Source: Candidatus Bipolaricaulota bacterium
Lineage (GTDB): Bacteria > Bipolaricaulota > Bipolaricaulia > RBG-16-55-9 > DRXL01
NCBI GenBank assembly: GCA_026414955.1
Contig: JAOAIA010000006.1
Span: forward strand, 1-31,995
Direction: 5' to 3'
DNA length: 31,995 bases
Shown: positions 22,825-29,988 of the stretch, in pieces
How the letters are laid out: each line of letters begins with the position of its first letter
How positions within the stretch are numbered: position 1 is the stretch's first letter
Program-made: the position numbers and the translations under genes
Notes under the pieces: generated by a model
Seen by the model: only the letters and a program-made list of their open reading frames with translations
The model's database searches: none
Told to the model about the DNA's origin: nothing

Positions 22825-23562
22825 TCACCGTTTTTCGCTCACGACCACTGCTCGGTCGAAGCGCAGGTCGACCCGCTGGAGCGTACGCCCAGCCAGGGCA
22901 CGCAACACGCGCCGCAGACGCGACAATGCTTCTTGGACATCGTAGGCGTTCAGCCAGACGTCTGGGCCATGACGCAACGAGACTATCATAGTGCTCCCTT
23001 CAAAACGCACCGTCGTGATGTGATTCAGCAAATTTCCCGATATAGCCATCAGGGCGCGGATGGGCACGAGCAAGAAGAGATCGGCCAAGCGCAAGCCGCG
23101 CTCGGTCTCTCTGACGTCCGGCTCGACGATGACCGGCCCGAACACGCTCGCAGCCGGCTGATAGAGAACCCCTTCGGTGTCCATCCAGAAGAGTTTTTTG
23201 CCTAACTGAACGACGGCCAACGGTTGCCGCTCCACGAGGGTAACAAGCACACGCCCCCACAGCGCCCTCCGGACGTGCGCGTCGCGGACGTCGGGGAGAC
23301 GCAAGAGGGCTTGCCGCGCGGCTTCTATATCGGCCGTCAGCCAATTCATTCCGATCTGGATCGGAAATCCCTGCAGGACCGTCTCGGCTTGGATCCTCTC
23401 ACCACCCTTGACGGCGATCTCTCGTATCGCTAGGTACTCCTGCCACGGCACAAGATTCACCAGAGCTGTGCCGAGCGCGAGTACAAGACTCGCTCGTATG
23501 ATCAACCGCCGCACATCGGTCAGGCGACGACGGCGAGCTCCAGCTGCAACTCCACCCCCCAA
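22825..23562 (-). CDS. ftsQ: Cell division protein FtsQ/DivIB
   Basis: A bitopic membrane protein of 229-245 aa that links early and late division proteins. A basic N-terminus (ARRRRLTDVRRL) leads into one transmembrane helix (IIRASLVLALGTALVNLVP), then a POTRA-like domain (IREIAVKGGERIQAETVL, ending with RLPDVRDAHVRRAL and VTLVERQPLAVV). The rest is the beta domain up to LRFDRAVVV. Sequence conservation is low, but position between murB and ftsA supports the call. The start is uncertain: GTG 23562 overlaps murB by 43 nt and keeps the basic stretch, while GTG 23514 begins just after the murB stop. Neither has a good ribosome-binding site. Confidence 0.8.
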   Translation of the reverse strand: MGGGVAAGARRRRLTDVRRLIIRASLVLALGTALVNLVPWQEYLAIREIAVKGGERIQAETVLQGFPIQIGMNWLTADIEAARQALLRLPDVRDAHVRRALWGRVLVTLVERQPLAVVQLGKKLFWMDTEGVLYQPAASVFGPVIVEPDVRETERGLRLADLFLLVPIRALMAISGNLLNHITTVRFEGSTMIVSLRHGPDVWLNAYDVQEALSRLRRVLRALAGRTLQRVDLRFDRAVVVSEKR

Positions 23563-24431
23563 TATTTAAGCACAACCGACCGGGCGATGTCAATTAGCTG
23601 GAGCACATCTCGACTGGTCGCCCCCCCTTCGTTGACGATAAAGTTCGCATGCTTTGTGGAAATTCTTGCTCCTCCCACCCGATAGCCCTTCAGCCCCGCG
23701 CGGTCTATGAGCTGCCCGGCGGTGGCCCCCACCCCCACGGGGTTGCGGAAGACGCAGCCGGGGCTGGGCATCCCCAGGGGCTGGCGCTCCTTGCGCCGTC
23801 TGAGCAACTCCTCACCATCCCACGATTTCCCGCTTCCCAAGGCGAATTCTCCCTCAATCACGATCACTCGTTCTTCCTGAAACCGGCTCGACCGGTAGCC
23901 GAAACGACACTCATCGGGAGTAAGAGTAATAAATTTTCCGTCAAAAGTCAATGCCCCCACCCGGGTGACGACCTCGGCGATGGCCCCCTCGGGGATCCCG
24001 GCGTTCATCACAATAGCTCCGCCGACGCTCCCCGGAATCCCCACGAGAAAGTCCAGATCGCGCAGCCCAACAGAGCGCACTTTGGCTATCAGGGCCGCGA
24101 GGCTCGCCCCGGCTTGCGCCCGCACACGGTCCCCCGTGAGAGTAATCTGCCCTAGGGCCGGCCCAAGCTTGATCACAATCCCTCGGTAGCCTTCATCGGG
24201 GAAGAGCACGTTTGTGCCGTTCCCCAAGACGACCCACGGCAGCTCGCGCTCATGAGCGAAGTCGAGCGTCTCACTGATATCTTCTAGGGAAGCGGGGATG
24301 ACAAAATACTGCGCGGGGCCGCCGATGCGCAGCGACGTGTGCCGTGCGAGGGGCTCATCTGTTTTTACGATCCCCTGGAGACGACCTTGCAGGTCTGTAA
24401 GCTCGCATCTCTTACTCTCCAGAAGCTTCAT
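23520..24431 (-). CDS. murB: UDP-N-acetylenolpyruvoylglucosamine reductase
   Basis: A 303-aa FAD enzyme that reduces UDP-GlcNAc-enolpyruvate with NADPH to UDP-MurNAc. Family motifs are VVLGNGTNVLF, DFLVGIPGSVGGAIVMNAG, FGYRSSRF and the active-site segment SPGCVFRNP, where Cys replaces the Ser that protonates the intermediate in E. coli MurB; a Cys here occurs in some MurB types. ATG 24431 (MKLLESKRCEL) is chosen: it has GGTGA about 10 nt upstream and overlaps murC by 20 nt. The open frame continues upstream to 24518, but those codons lie within murC. Confidence 0.93.
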   Translation of the reverse strand: MKLLESKRCELTDLQGRLQGIVKTDEPLARHTSLRIGGPAQYFVIPASLEDISETLDFAHERELPWVVLGNGTNVLFPDEGYRGIVIKLGPALGQITLTGDRVRAQAGASLAALIAKVRSVGLRDLDFLVGIPGSVGGAIVMNAGIPEGAIAEVVTRVGALTFDGKFITLTPDECRFGYRSSRFQEERVIVIEGEFALGSGKSWDGEELLRRRKERQPLGMPSPGCVFRNPVGVGATAGQLIDRAGLKGYRVGGARISTKHANFIVNEGGATSRDVLQLIDIARSVVLKYWGVELQLELAVVA

Positions 24432-25812
24432 GCGAATCACCGCGATATCTCTGGTTCCAATCCTGGGCGAACCGATGCAGCTCTGTTCCCAAATCTCCGG
24501 CACTAAAGCCGATGACAAAATCCCCAGGGCGCACGAACTCGTTGAGCTTGTGGGCGAGATCAGCGCGGCGCGGCAGATAGGTGACCGCGCTATGCCGTCG
24601 GCGCAAGGCGTCGAAGATCAGCTCGACGCTCACCCCGGGGATGGGGCGCTCAAACGCAGGGTAAATATCGGTGAGCACGACCATATCGGCGAGGTCGAAC
24701 GATGTGCTGAACTCGCGCCCCAGATAGTACGTGCGCGTGAAGCGATGGGGCTGGAAGAGCGCGACGACGCGTGCCGGGTGCCAGCTCTGGCGGATCGCTT
24801 GGAGATTGCGCTGGATCTGTTCAGGAAGGTGCGCGTAGTCGTCTACCACGGTGATCCCATTGTTCACGAGAACCTGGAAGCGCCGCTCCGGAAGCTGGAA
24901 GTCTCTCAAGTGTGCAGCCATATCGGCGAACGATAAGCCCAACTGGCGCCCGACCAAGAGGGCTGCCAGGGCATTGTAGACGTTATGAATGCCCGGGGCG
25001 CGCAGCAGCTCGACGTGGCCGACGCGCCGCCCGCGCCACGAAACATCAAACGTCGTGCGAAATTGATGAAACGAGATATCATGGGCGACGAGATCGGCGG
25101 GGCGTTCGATGCTATAGGTGAGCGTTGCGGGAAGCTGGGCGATGACGGCGCGCCGTGTGCCGGGGTCGTCGGCGCAGGCGATACACAGATCGCTCTGGCT
25201 GGCAAACTGGGTAAAGCTTGCCAGAAGGGCCTCTTCGCTGCCGTAGAAGTTCAAATGATCCCGCCCGATATTGGTGATCACGGCGATCTGGGGATGGAGC
25301 TTTAAGAAGTGCCCATCGCTCTCGCAGACCTCGGCAACGAGATACTTGCTCATGCCTAAGCGCGCATGAGCGCCGAGCGTAGGGGAGACCGCGCCGATGA
25401 CAAACGTCGGGTCGAGCCAGGATCGCTCTAAGAGCGTGGCGATCATCGCCGTCGTCGTGGTCTTGCCGTGGGTGCCGGCAACGCCGATAGTGTAGCGTTT
25501 CTCTGTGAGATTGCGAAGAAGTTCGAGTCTATGGAGGATCGGCAGCCCCAGCCGGTGGGCCTCGAGCAACTCTATGTTGTCTGGGGGAATGGCGGAGGAG
25601 ACGACGACATGAGTAGCGTTCCGGAGATGTTCTGAAGAGTGCCCGATGGTGACGGGCACACCCAGGTCGCGCAGCTGCTGGGTGCGTCGGTTCTCTTCGA
25701 GGTTGCAGCCGGTGACACGAAATCCCAGCTCAGAGTAGACTTTGGCCAGCCCACTCATGCCGTCGCCGCCGATCCCGATAAAGTGCAAGTGTGTCTTGGG
25801 TTCTGGTCGCAT
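24412..25812 (-). CDS. murC: UDP-N-acetylmuramate-L-alanine ligase
   Basis: A 466-aa Mur ligase that adds the first amino acid to UDP-MurNAc. The N-terminal Rossmann domain reads HLHFIGIGGDGMSGLA (8-23). The ATP loop is GVAGTHGKTTTTAM, and the central domain has AEVCESDGHF and ITNIGRDHLNFYG. The C-terminal domain opens DDYAHLPEQIQRNL, where many MurC have DDYGHHP. MurC has the family length. ATG 25812 follows GAGGTG by about 6 nt. It overlaps murG by 83 nt upstream and murB by 20 nt downstream. Confidence 0.95.
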   Translation of the reverse strand: MRPEPKTHLHFIGIGGDGMSGLAKVYSELGFRVTGCNLEENRRTQQLRDLGVPVTIGHSSEHLRNATHVVVSSAIPPDNIELLEAHRLGLPILHRLELLRNLTEKRYTIGVAGTHGKTTTTAMIATLLERSWLDPTFVIGAVSPTLGAHARLGMSKYLVAEVCESDGHFLKLHPQIAVITNIGRDHLNFYGSEEALLASFTQFASQSDLCIACADDPGTRRAVIAQLPATLTYSIERPADLVAHDISFHQFRTTFDVSWRGRRVGHVELLRAPGIHNVYNALAALLVGRQLGLSFADMAAHLRDFQLPERRFQVLVNNGITVVDDYAHLPEQIQRNLQAIRQSWHPARVVALFQPHRFTRTYYLGREFSTSFDLADMVVLTDIYPAFERPIPGVSVELIFDALRRRHSAVTYLPRRADLAHKLNEFVRPGDFVIGFSAGDLGTELHRFAQDWNQRYRGDSHEASGE

Positions 25813-27022
25813 CGAGAAGCACCTCGCTCAAGATAATATCGAGAGAGTTTTTCGCAGATTGTAGCTCCCTCATCCCTGTCTTCCCTCTCCCTCGCAGGGG
25901 AGAGGGGCTGGGGGTGAGGGTGGACTCGCGAACTCGCGAACTTTCGAACTGATTTGTGATCTCTTGGGCAAGCCGTTGTGGGGTGAGTTCGGACTCTGGG
26001 ACGATAGAGAATAGACCGAGACGGGTAAGCTGTTTAGCGTTGGCCGTCTGGTGATCGTTGGCGGCGCCGGGCCAGGGGATGACGATAGCGGGCTTGCGCA
26101 GGGCAGTCAGTTCGGCGAGCGTCCCCGCGCCCGCACGGCAGACTACTATGTCAGCCGTGGCCAACGCCGTGCCCATCTCGTGGATGTAAGGGATGAGAAC
26201 AACAGTACCGGCGAATGAATTCGCCGGCTCAGCAGATGGGAGCGTGCTAACGCGCGCTCTGTCATTCTGAGCGCAGCGAGGAATCTGAGACCCTTCGTTT
26301 CGCTCAGGGTGACAGCCAGGCGCTTCAGCGCTCGGCTTTTGCTCCCCTGTGACGATTAAAAACTGAACGCCTTTGAGCTGCTGTTGCGCAGCGAGAGCGA
26401 CTTCCGTCAGGGTCTGTGACCCCCGGCTGCCGCCGCAGACGAGCACGGTCTTCATGCCCGGTCGCAGCCCAAATCGCTGATGATCAGGCCGAGCTGAGAG
26501 GATCTCTGGACGAACGGGAAGCCCTGTCACAACGACGCAGCGCGCTCGCAACCAGCGAGCCGTCTGAGAATAGGTGAGAAAGACCTTTCTCGCCCACGGC
26601 GCGAAAAGTCGCGTCACTATTCCCGGAACGAGATTCTGCTCGTGCAGGTAGCACGGGATTCTGAAGAGAACTCCCCACAGCAACGGCGCAAACGCCCCGT
26701 AGCCACCAACCCCGATGATGAGATGGGGGCGCACAATTAAGAGAAGCAAGAGCGCCGCGACGAGCGCGACCGGAAGCTGCACGAGCGCCAGCAGCGCCCA
26801 GAAGAGCCAGAAAGAACGTTGCCCCGGACGCGCGATCCCCCGGATAGGAAGGGCATAAGACTCAACCCAGGGGTAGCGCGGCATCACTCTTGTTTCCAAG
26901 CCATACCAGCTCCCAACGTAGACAAGTCGGGCGCTCGGCTCAGCGCGCCGCAGCCCCTCCAAAAGAGCCAGAGCGGGATAGAGATGCCCTCCCGTCCCGC
27001 CCCCACAGACGAGCACTCTCAT
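25730..27022 (-). CDS. murG: MurG glycosyltransferase with repeat-derived insertion and tail
   Basis: Adds GlcNAc to lipid I to form lipid II on the inner membrane face. The core is intact: GGGTGGHLYP (7-16), IGVGGYGAFAP (103-113), HEQNLVPG (127-134), CGGSRGSQTL (196-205), CRAGAGTLAE (295-304) and the UDP-GlcNAc segment IPWPGAANDHQTANA (315-329). At 430 aa it is about 70 longer than usual. Residues about 231-272 are an extra loop encoded by palindromic repeats, inserted between TGEQKP and VVLIPYIHEMG. Residues about 361-382 (STLTPSPSPLRGRG) come from a third repeat. The last 27 residues overlap the murC start. The ATG at 27022 has AAAGGGAC upstream and lies 83 nt inside ftsW. Confidence 0.93.
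   Translation of the reverse strand: MRVLVCGGGTGGHLYPALALLEGLRRAEPSARLVYVGSWYGLETRVMPRYPWVESYALPIRGIARPGQRSFWLFWALLALVQLPVALVAALLLLLIVRPHLIIGVGGYGAFAPLLWGVLFRIPCYLHEQNLVPGIVTRLFAPWARKVFLTYSQTARWLRARCVVVTGLPVRPEILSARPDHQRFGLRPGMKTVLVCGGSRGSQTLTEVALAAQQQLKGVQFLIVTGEQKPSAEAPGCHPERNEGSQIPRCAQNDRARVSTLPSAEPANSFAGTVVLIPYIHEMGTALATADIVVCRAGAGTLAELTALRKPAIVIPWPGAANDHQTANAKQLTRLGLFSIVPESELTPQRLAQEITNQFESSRVRESTLTPSPSPLRGRGKTGMRELQSAKNSLDIILSEVLLDATRTQDTLALYRDRRRRHEWAGQSLL
25883..25920. repeat. Palindromic repeat R3, copy B, inside the 3' part of murG
   Basis: CCCTCTCCC (25883-25891), five bases, GGGGAGAGGGG (25897-25907), then a GGGGGTGAGGG end. This is the same arrangement as the repeat after the HU gene (5622-5660). 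In the murG frame it encodes TLTPSPSPLRGRG. A short tandem GTTCGCGA repeat lies beside it (about 25923-25942). Confidence 0.65.
26208..26258. repeat. Two-hairpin repeat R2, copy A, inside murG
   Basis: CCGGCGAATGAATTCGCCGG (26208-26227) and AGCGTGCTAACGCGCGCT (26241-26258) form two stems separated by a 13-nt spacer. The reverse complement aligns without gaps to 29508-29558, matching 43 of 51 bases, with one compensatory pair change. It encodes about residues 256-272 of MurG. Confidence 0.7.
26259..26315. repeat. 57-nt stem-loop repeat (HPERNEG type) inside murG
   Basis: A long imperfect palindrome. The left arm CTGTCATTCTGAGCG (26259-26273) pairs with the right arm CGCTCAGGGTGACAG (26301-26315). 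The inner parts GCGAGGAATCT and CCCTTCGTTT are also partly complementary. Translated it reads CHPERNEGSQIPRCAQND (MurG 237-254), a peptide pattern I recognise from repeat-derived false ORFs in many bacterial genomes. It is exactly 19 codons long, so the murG frame survives. Confidence 0.7.
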
Positions 27023-28091
27023 ATAGTCCCTTTCGTGAGATATTGCACAAAATTCCAGTCATGGCGAAGGAGACGAGCAACGATGAGCCGCCATAGCTGA
27101 TGAACGGCAGGGTCAGCCCGGTGACGGGCAGAATCCCCGTAGTGACGCCAAGGTTGATGCACGCCTGCGCAGCTATCGTGAGCGTAATCCCCGCGGCGAG
27201 CAGCCTGCCAAACGGATCCGGCGCGCGCGATGCGATGGTGTATCCTACCCACGTGAGATACGCAAATAGCCCAATGACGAGAAGCCCGCCGATCAGGCCC
27301 AGTTCTTCTCCCATAATCGAGAAGATAAAGTCATTGTACGGCTCCGGGAGGAAGAGCAATTTTTCGCGGCTATTTCCCAGACCCCTCCCCAATACCCCTC
27401 CCGAGCCGATGGCCGTCAGCGACTGCACCAACTGATAGCCCTCGGTCGTGCTGTACTTGAACGGGTCGAGAAACGCAAGCAATCGTCCGAAGCGATAGGG
27501 AGCACTGATGAGCAACAACGCGAGCGCGGGCACAGCTGCTAGGGCGATCCCCACAAGATGCCCCAGGCGTGCTCCCCCAAGAAAGAGCATGGCGAAAAGT
27601 ATAAGAAAGAAGATGAGCGCCATAGCGAAGTCGGACTGCTTGAGAGCTATCAAAGCAGCGACGGATGTGATGAGCAGGGGGGGCAGGACGCCGTCAGAAA
27701 ATTCTGTGAGGCGCTCCCCCTTGCGCACGCAGAACGCTGCCAAGGAGATGATGAGCGCGAGCTTTAAGAATTCCGTCGGCTGGAGTTGGAACGGGCCGGG
27801 CAGGCGCAGCCAACTCCCGCGCACCGACAGCCCCGGCACGAGCGTCAGCGCCGTCAGCCCCAACGCTATCAGCAAGAGTATGTGATCTATCCTGAAGAAG
27901 ACCCGATAGTCCACACGCCAACAGACCCAGAAGAGGAGCACTCCCACAGCGAGCGCGATGAGGTGCTTGGTGAGCAGATATGAGGGTTTTTCGTAGCGAA
28001 GGGCAGCGATGGGCAGGCTGGCGCTAGCGACCATGACGACGCCCAACAAAGCCAGCGCGACTACGACAAAGACCACCTTCGATGTGCCCAC
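26940..28091 (-). CDS. ftsW: FtsW peptidoglycan polymerase (SEDS family)
   Basis: A 383-aa SEDS membrane glycosyltransferase that polymerises lipid II at the septum. About ten hydrophobic helices are visible. Conserved SEDS segments include SVRGSWLRLPGPFQLQPTEFLKLA, the DPFKYSTTEGYQLVQSLTAIGSGGVLGRGLG loop, PEPYNDFIFSIMGEELG and LPVTGLTLPFISYGGSSLL. FtsW rather than RodA is favoured by its place at the head of murG-murC-murB-ftsQAZ. The start is GTG 28091, with GGAGGT (28103-28098) 6 nt upstream; the first two bases of that site belong to a palindromic repeat. It overlaps murG by 83 nt. Confidence 0.94.
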   Translation of the reverse strand: MGTSKVVFVVVALALLGVVMVASASLPIAALRYEKPSYLLTKHLIALAVGVLLFWVCWRVDYRVFFRIDHILLLIALGLTALTLVPGLSVRGSWLRLPGPFQLQPTEFLKLALIISLAAFCVRKGERLTEFSDGVLPPLLITSVAALIALKQSDFAMALIFFLILFAMLFLGGARLGHLVGIALAAVPALALLLISAPYRFGRLLAFLDPFKYSTTEGYQLVQSLTAIGSGGVLGRGLGNSREKLLFLPEPYNDFIFSIMGEELGLIGGLLVIGLFAYLTWVGYTIASRAPDPFGRLLAAGITLTIAAQACINLGVTTGILPVTGLTLPFISYGGSSLLVSFAMTGILCNISRKGLYESARLWGRDGRASLSRSGSFGGAAAR

Positions 28092-28101
28092 GTGCGCACC
28101 T

Positions 28102-28187
28102 CCAGGCTTCGCCTGGGCCGTATGCCTTCGCCAGCCTTGGGCTGGCGAAGATAAAAATCCAGCGAAGCTTGTCCAGGCGAAGTCTGG
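28102..28187. repeat. Two-hairpin palindromic repeat R1, copy B, in the ftsW leader
   Basis: CCAGGCTTCGCCTGG (28102-28116) at one end and CCAGGCGAAGTCTGG (28173-28187) at the other are inverted copies with one mismatch. Between them CTTCGCCAGCC (28126-28136) pairs perfectly with GGCTGGCGAAG (28140-28150). The element fills nearly the whole space between the predicted -10 box and the ribosome-binding site of ftsW, so it would make up most of the operon's leader RNA. Confidence 0.75.
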
Positions 28188-28215
28188 TTATACACGATGG
28201 GAAGGGGATTTTGAA
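28187..28215 (-). promoter_or_regulatory. Candidate promoter of the ftsW-ftsZ operon
   Basis: On the minus strand, TTCAAA (28215-28210), 17-bp spacer, TATAAC (28192-28187). The hexamers are moderate. The -10 box abuts the outer edge of repeat R1 copy B. Confidence 0.45.
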
Positions 28216-28310
28216 GGACCCCTGTCGAAGCCCCTCTGGCGATTTGTCTTGGCAGCATAGGACGGGTGTCCTTGCACAGCTCTCTGTTCGCCTCTGCTGG
28301 GGTTTTCGGA

Positions 28311-28316
28311 TATAAT
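28311..28316 (+). promoter_or_regulatory. -10 box of the M24 peptidase gene
   Basis: A perfect TATAAT 10 nt before the ATG at 28327. No Shine-Dalgarno lies in the gap. The -35 is unclear; TTCGCC about 18 bp upstream is a poor match. Confidence 0.5.
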
Positions 28317-28326
28317 CGGCTCCGTT

Positions 28327-29418
28327 ATGAATACGCATACGGTCCGGCTCGAACGGCTTCGCGACAGCTTGCGACGCAAAAAGCTTGACGGGTTCTGTTT
28401 GGTCAACGTCGAAAGTTCGGATCGCTCCAATCTCTATTATCTCACGGGCTTTGCGGGGTCATTTGGTGTGCTCATCGTCACGAAAGACCGTCAGGTCTTT
28501 TTGACCGACTCTCGCTACATCACTCGCGCCGAAGAGATCGTCTCAGGCTATGAAGTCCTTGAATTGAAAGGGCGGGTGACGACCGTCGCGACGCGGATCA
28601 ATCGCTTGAAGCTCAAGAACATCGCGATCAACAGCCCAACGACCAGCACCTGGCTCTTCCATCAGTTGCGCGACCGATTAAAGAGAACAAAACTTGTGCC
28701 CGTTGCGGGGCTGGTGGAGACGCTGCGCACGGTCAAAGACGACTTTGAGATCAAAGCGATTGAGCGAGCGATCCGCCTGACGGATAAGACCTTCGAGTTT
28801 ATCTTAGGCAAGGTCAAGCCCGGCGTGACCGAGCGCGAGCTGGCGTGGGAGATCGAGAAATATATGCGCACTCATGGCGGCGATGGCTTGGCGTTTGGGA
28901 GCATCGTGGCGACGGGGGCGACGACGGCCATGCCCCATTACGAGCCGCAAGATCGAGAAGTCCAGAAGGGCGACTTCGTGCTCTTCGACATGGGGGCCAC
29001 AGTAGATCACTATTGTGCCGATCTGACGCGCACGGTGGTCGTCGGGCGCGCCAGTGCGGAGCAGAAGAAGATTTATAAGATCGTTCTTGAAGCCCAAGAG
29101 CGCGCTATCAGAAATTTACGGGCGGGGCTGACGAGCAAACAAGCCGACGCGCCCGCGCGGGAGACGATTGCCAAAGCCGGATATAAGAAGAACTTCGGGC
29201 ACGGCACAGGGCATGGCTTAGGATTAGACGTCCATGAAGCGCCGCGGCTGTCGCCCTTGGGGAAGGATAGACTTCAAGCAGGCAACGTCGTCACCATCGA
29301 GCCGGGGATCTATCTGCCGGGCTGGGGCGGGGTGCGCATCGAAGACGTCGCCGTCATTGAAGAGCAGGGCTGTCGCGTCCTCACGCAAGCGCCGAAGAAG
29401 GAGCTGATCGAGGTCTAG
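28327..29418 (+). CDS. M24 metallopeptidase (Xaa-Pro aminopeptidase/dipeptidase)
   Basis: A 363-aa two-domain peptidase. The creatinase-like N-terminal domain (1-130) contains SNLYYLTGFAGS and DSRYITRAEE. The catalytic pita-bread domain supplies all five metal ligands: Asp in LFDMGA, Asp in CADLTRTVVVG, His in GTGHGLGLDVHEAP, Glu in TIEPGIYLPG and Glu in RIEDVAV. Such enzymes remove an N-terminal residue ahead of proline or split Xaa-Pro dipeptides in the cytoplasm. PepQ and PepP types cannot be separated by eye. A TATAAT box lies 10 nt before the start. It is divergent from ftsW. Confidence 0.9.
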   Translation: MNTHTVRLERLRDSLRRKKLDGFCLVNVESSDRSNLYYLTGFAGSFGVLIVTKDRQVFLTDSRYITRAEEIVSGYEVLELKGRVTTVATRINRLKLKNIAINSPTTSTWLFHQLRDRLKRTKLVPVAGLVETLRTVKDDFEIKAIERAIRLTDKTFEFILGKVKPGVTERELAWEIEKYMRTHGGDGLAFGSIVATGATTAMPHYEPQDREVQKGDFVLFDMGATVDHYCADLTRTVVVGRASAEQKKIYKIVLEAQERAIRNLRAGLTSKQADAPARETIAKAGYKKNFGHGTGHGLGLDVHEAPRLSPLGKDRLQAGNVVTIEPGIYLPGWGGVRIEDVAVIEEQGCRVLTQAPKKELIEV

Positions 29419-29451
29419 CGATGTGCGAGTTTTGGATGTCTCGCTTTTGTA

Positions 29452-29559
29452 CCGGATGCTGAAGCATCCGGCTCAGTAGAGAGAAGCCCGCTGAAGGGGG
29501 CTTATAGAGCGTGCTTGAGCACGCTTTCATCTGCTCAGCCGGCGACTTCAGTCGCCGGC
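29452..29559. repeat. Cluster of four hairpins, including repeat R2 copy B
   Basis: Four stem-loops lie between the peptidase and the ACT-domain gene. They are CCGGATGCTGAAGCATCCGG (29452-29471), AAGCCC/GGGCTT around a GCTGAAGG centre (29484-29503), AGCGTGCTTGAGCACGCT (29508-29525), and GCCGGC...GCCGGC around GACTTCAGTC (29538-29559). Three have a GAAG or TTCA centre. The last two match, as the reverse complement, the pair inside murG at 26208-26258. Confidence 0.75.
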
Positions 29560-29574
29560 ATCAGCTACTTTAGC

Positions 29575-29580
29575 TATAAT
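29575..29580 (+). promoter_or_regulatory. -10 box of the ACT-domain gene
   Basis: A perfect TATAAT 27 nt before the ATG at 29608, just after the hairpin cluster. The -35 is not convincing. Unlike several neighbours this gene has a real leader with AAGGAGG (29593-29599). Confidence 0.45.
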
Positions 29581-29607
29581 AAAGCCATCCGTAAGGAGGG
29601 TGATAGA

Positions 29608-29988
29608 ATGCTCAAAGAATTTCGTGTGACGTTGCCCAACAAGCCGGGCGAGCTGGCGAAGCTCACAGGGCTTCTTGGCAAGCAGGGCATCAACATTCAC
29701 TCGATCGCGGGACTGGCGTTCTCTGCCCCGCGAGCCACGGTCTGCTTTGTGGTCAAGGACGACCGCAAAGCCGCAGAGGTCCTGAAAGAGAACGGGTTCA
29801 AGTTCACCGTGAACTCGGTCTTCAACGTCCGGATGGCCGACAAGCCGGGAGCCTTAGCGCGCGTGGCGAAGAAGCTCGCCAAAAGCCAAGTCAACATCGA
29901 GGGGATCTATCTGGTGAGCCGAACGCCCAAGCGTGTCGAGCTGGCCATCGCCGTAGACAAGCCCAAGGCCGCTGAGAAGATCCTATGA
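29608..29988 (+). CDS. Tandem ACT-domain protein
   Basis: A 126-aa protein consisting of two ACT domains. The first reads FRVTLPNKPGELAKLTGLLGKQGINIHSIAGLA-like (about 5-37), the second FNVRMADKPGALARVAKKLAKSQVNIEGIYLV (about 71-102). The glycine between strand and helix (KPGEL, KPGAL) is the usual ligand position. ACT domains bind amino acids and regulate enzymes; free-standing pairs are often annotated as amino-acid-binding regulators. No catalytic domain is present, so it is probably a sensor or subunit. AAGGAGG with 8-nt spacing fixes the ATG at 29608. Its stop overlaps the convergent HTH gene by 6 nt. Confidence 0.85.
   Translation: MLKEFRVTLPNKPGELAKLTGLLGKQGINIHSIAGLAFSAPRATVCFVVKDDRKAAEVLKENGFKFTVNSVFNVRMADKPGALARVAKKLAKSQVNIEGIYLVSRTPKRVELAIAVDKPKAAEKIL

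Noticed and set aside
28088..28326. A riboswitch in the ftsW leader
   Set aside because: No conserved riboswitch core was recognised. The structure is accounted for by repeat R1.
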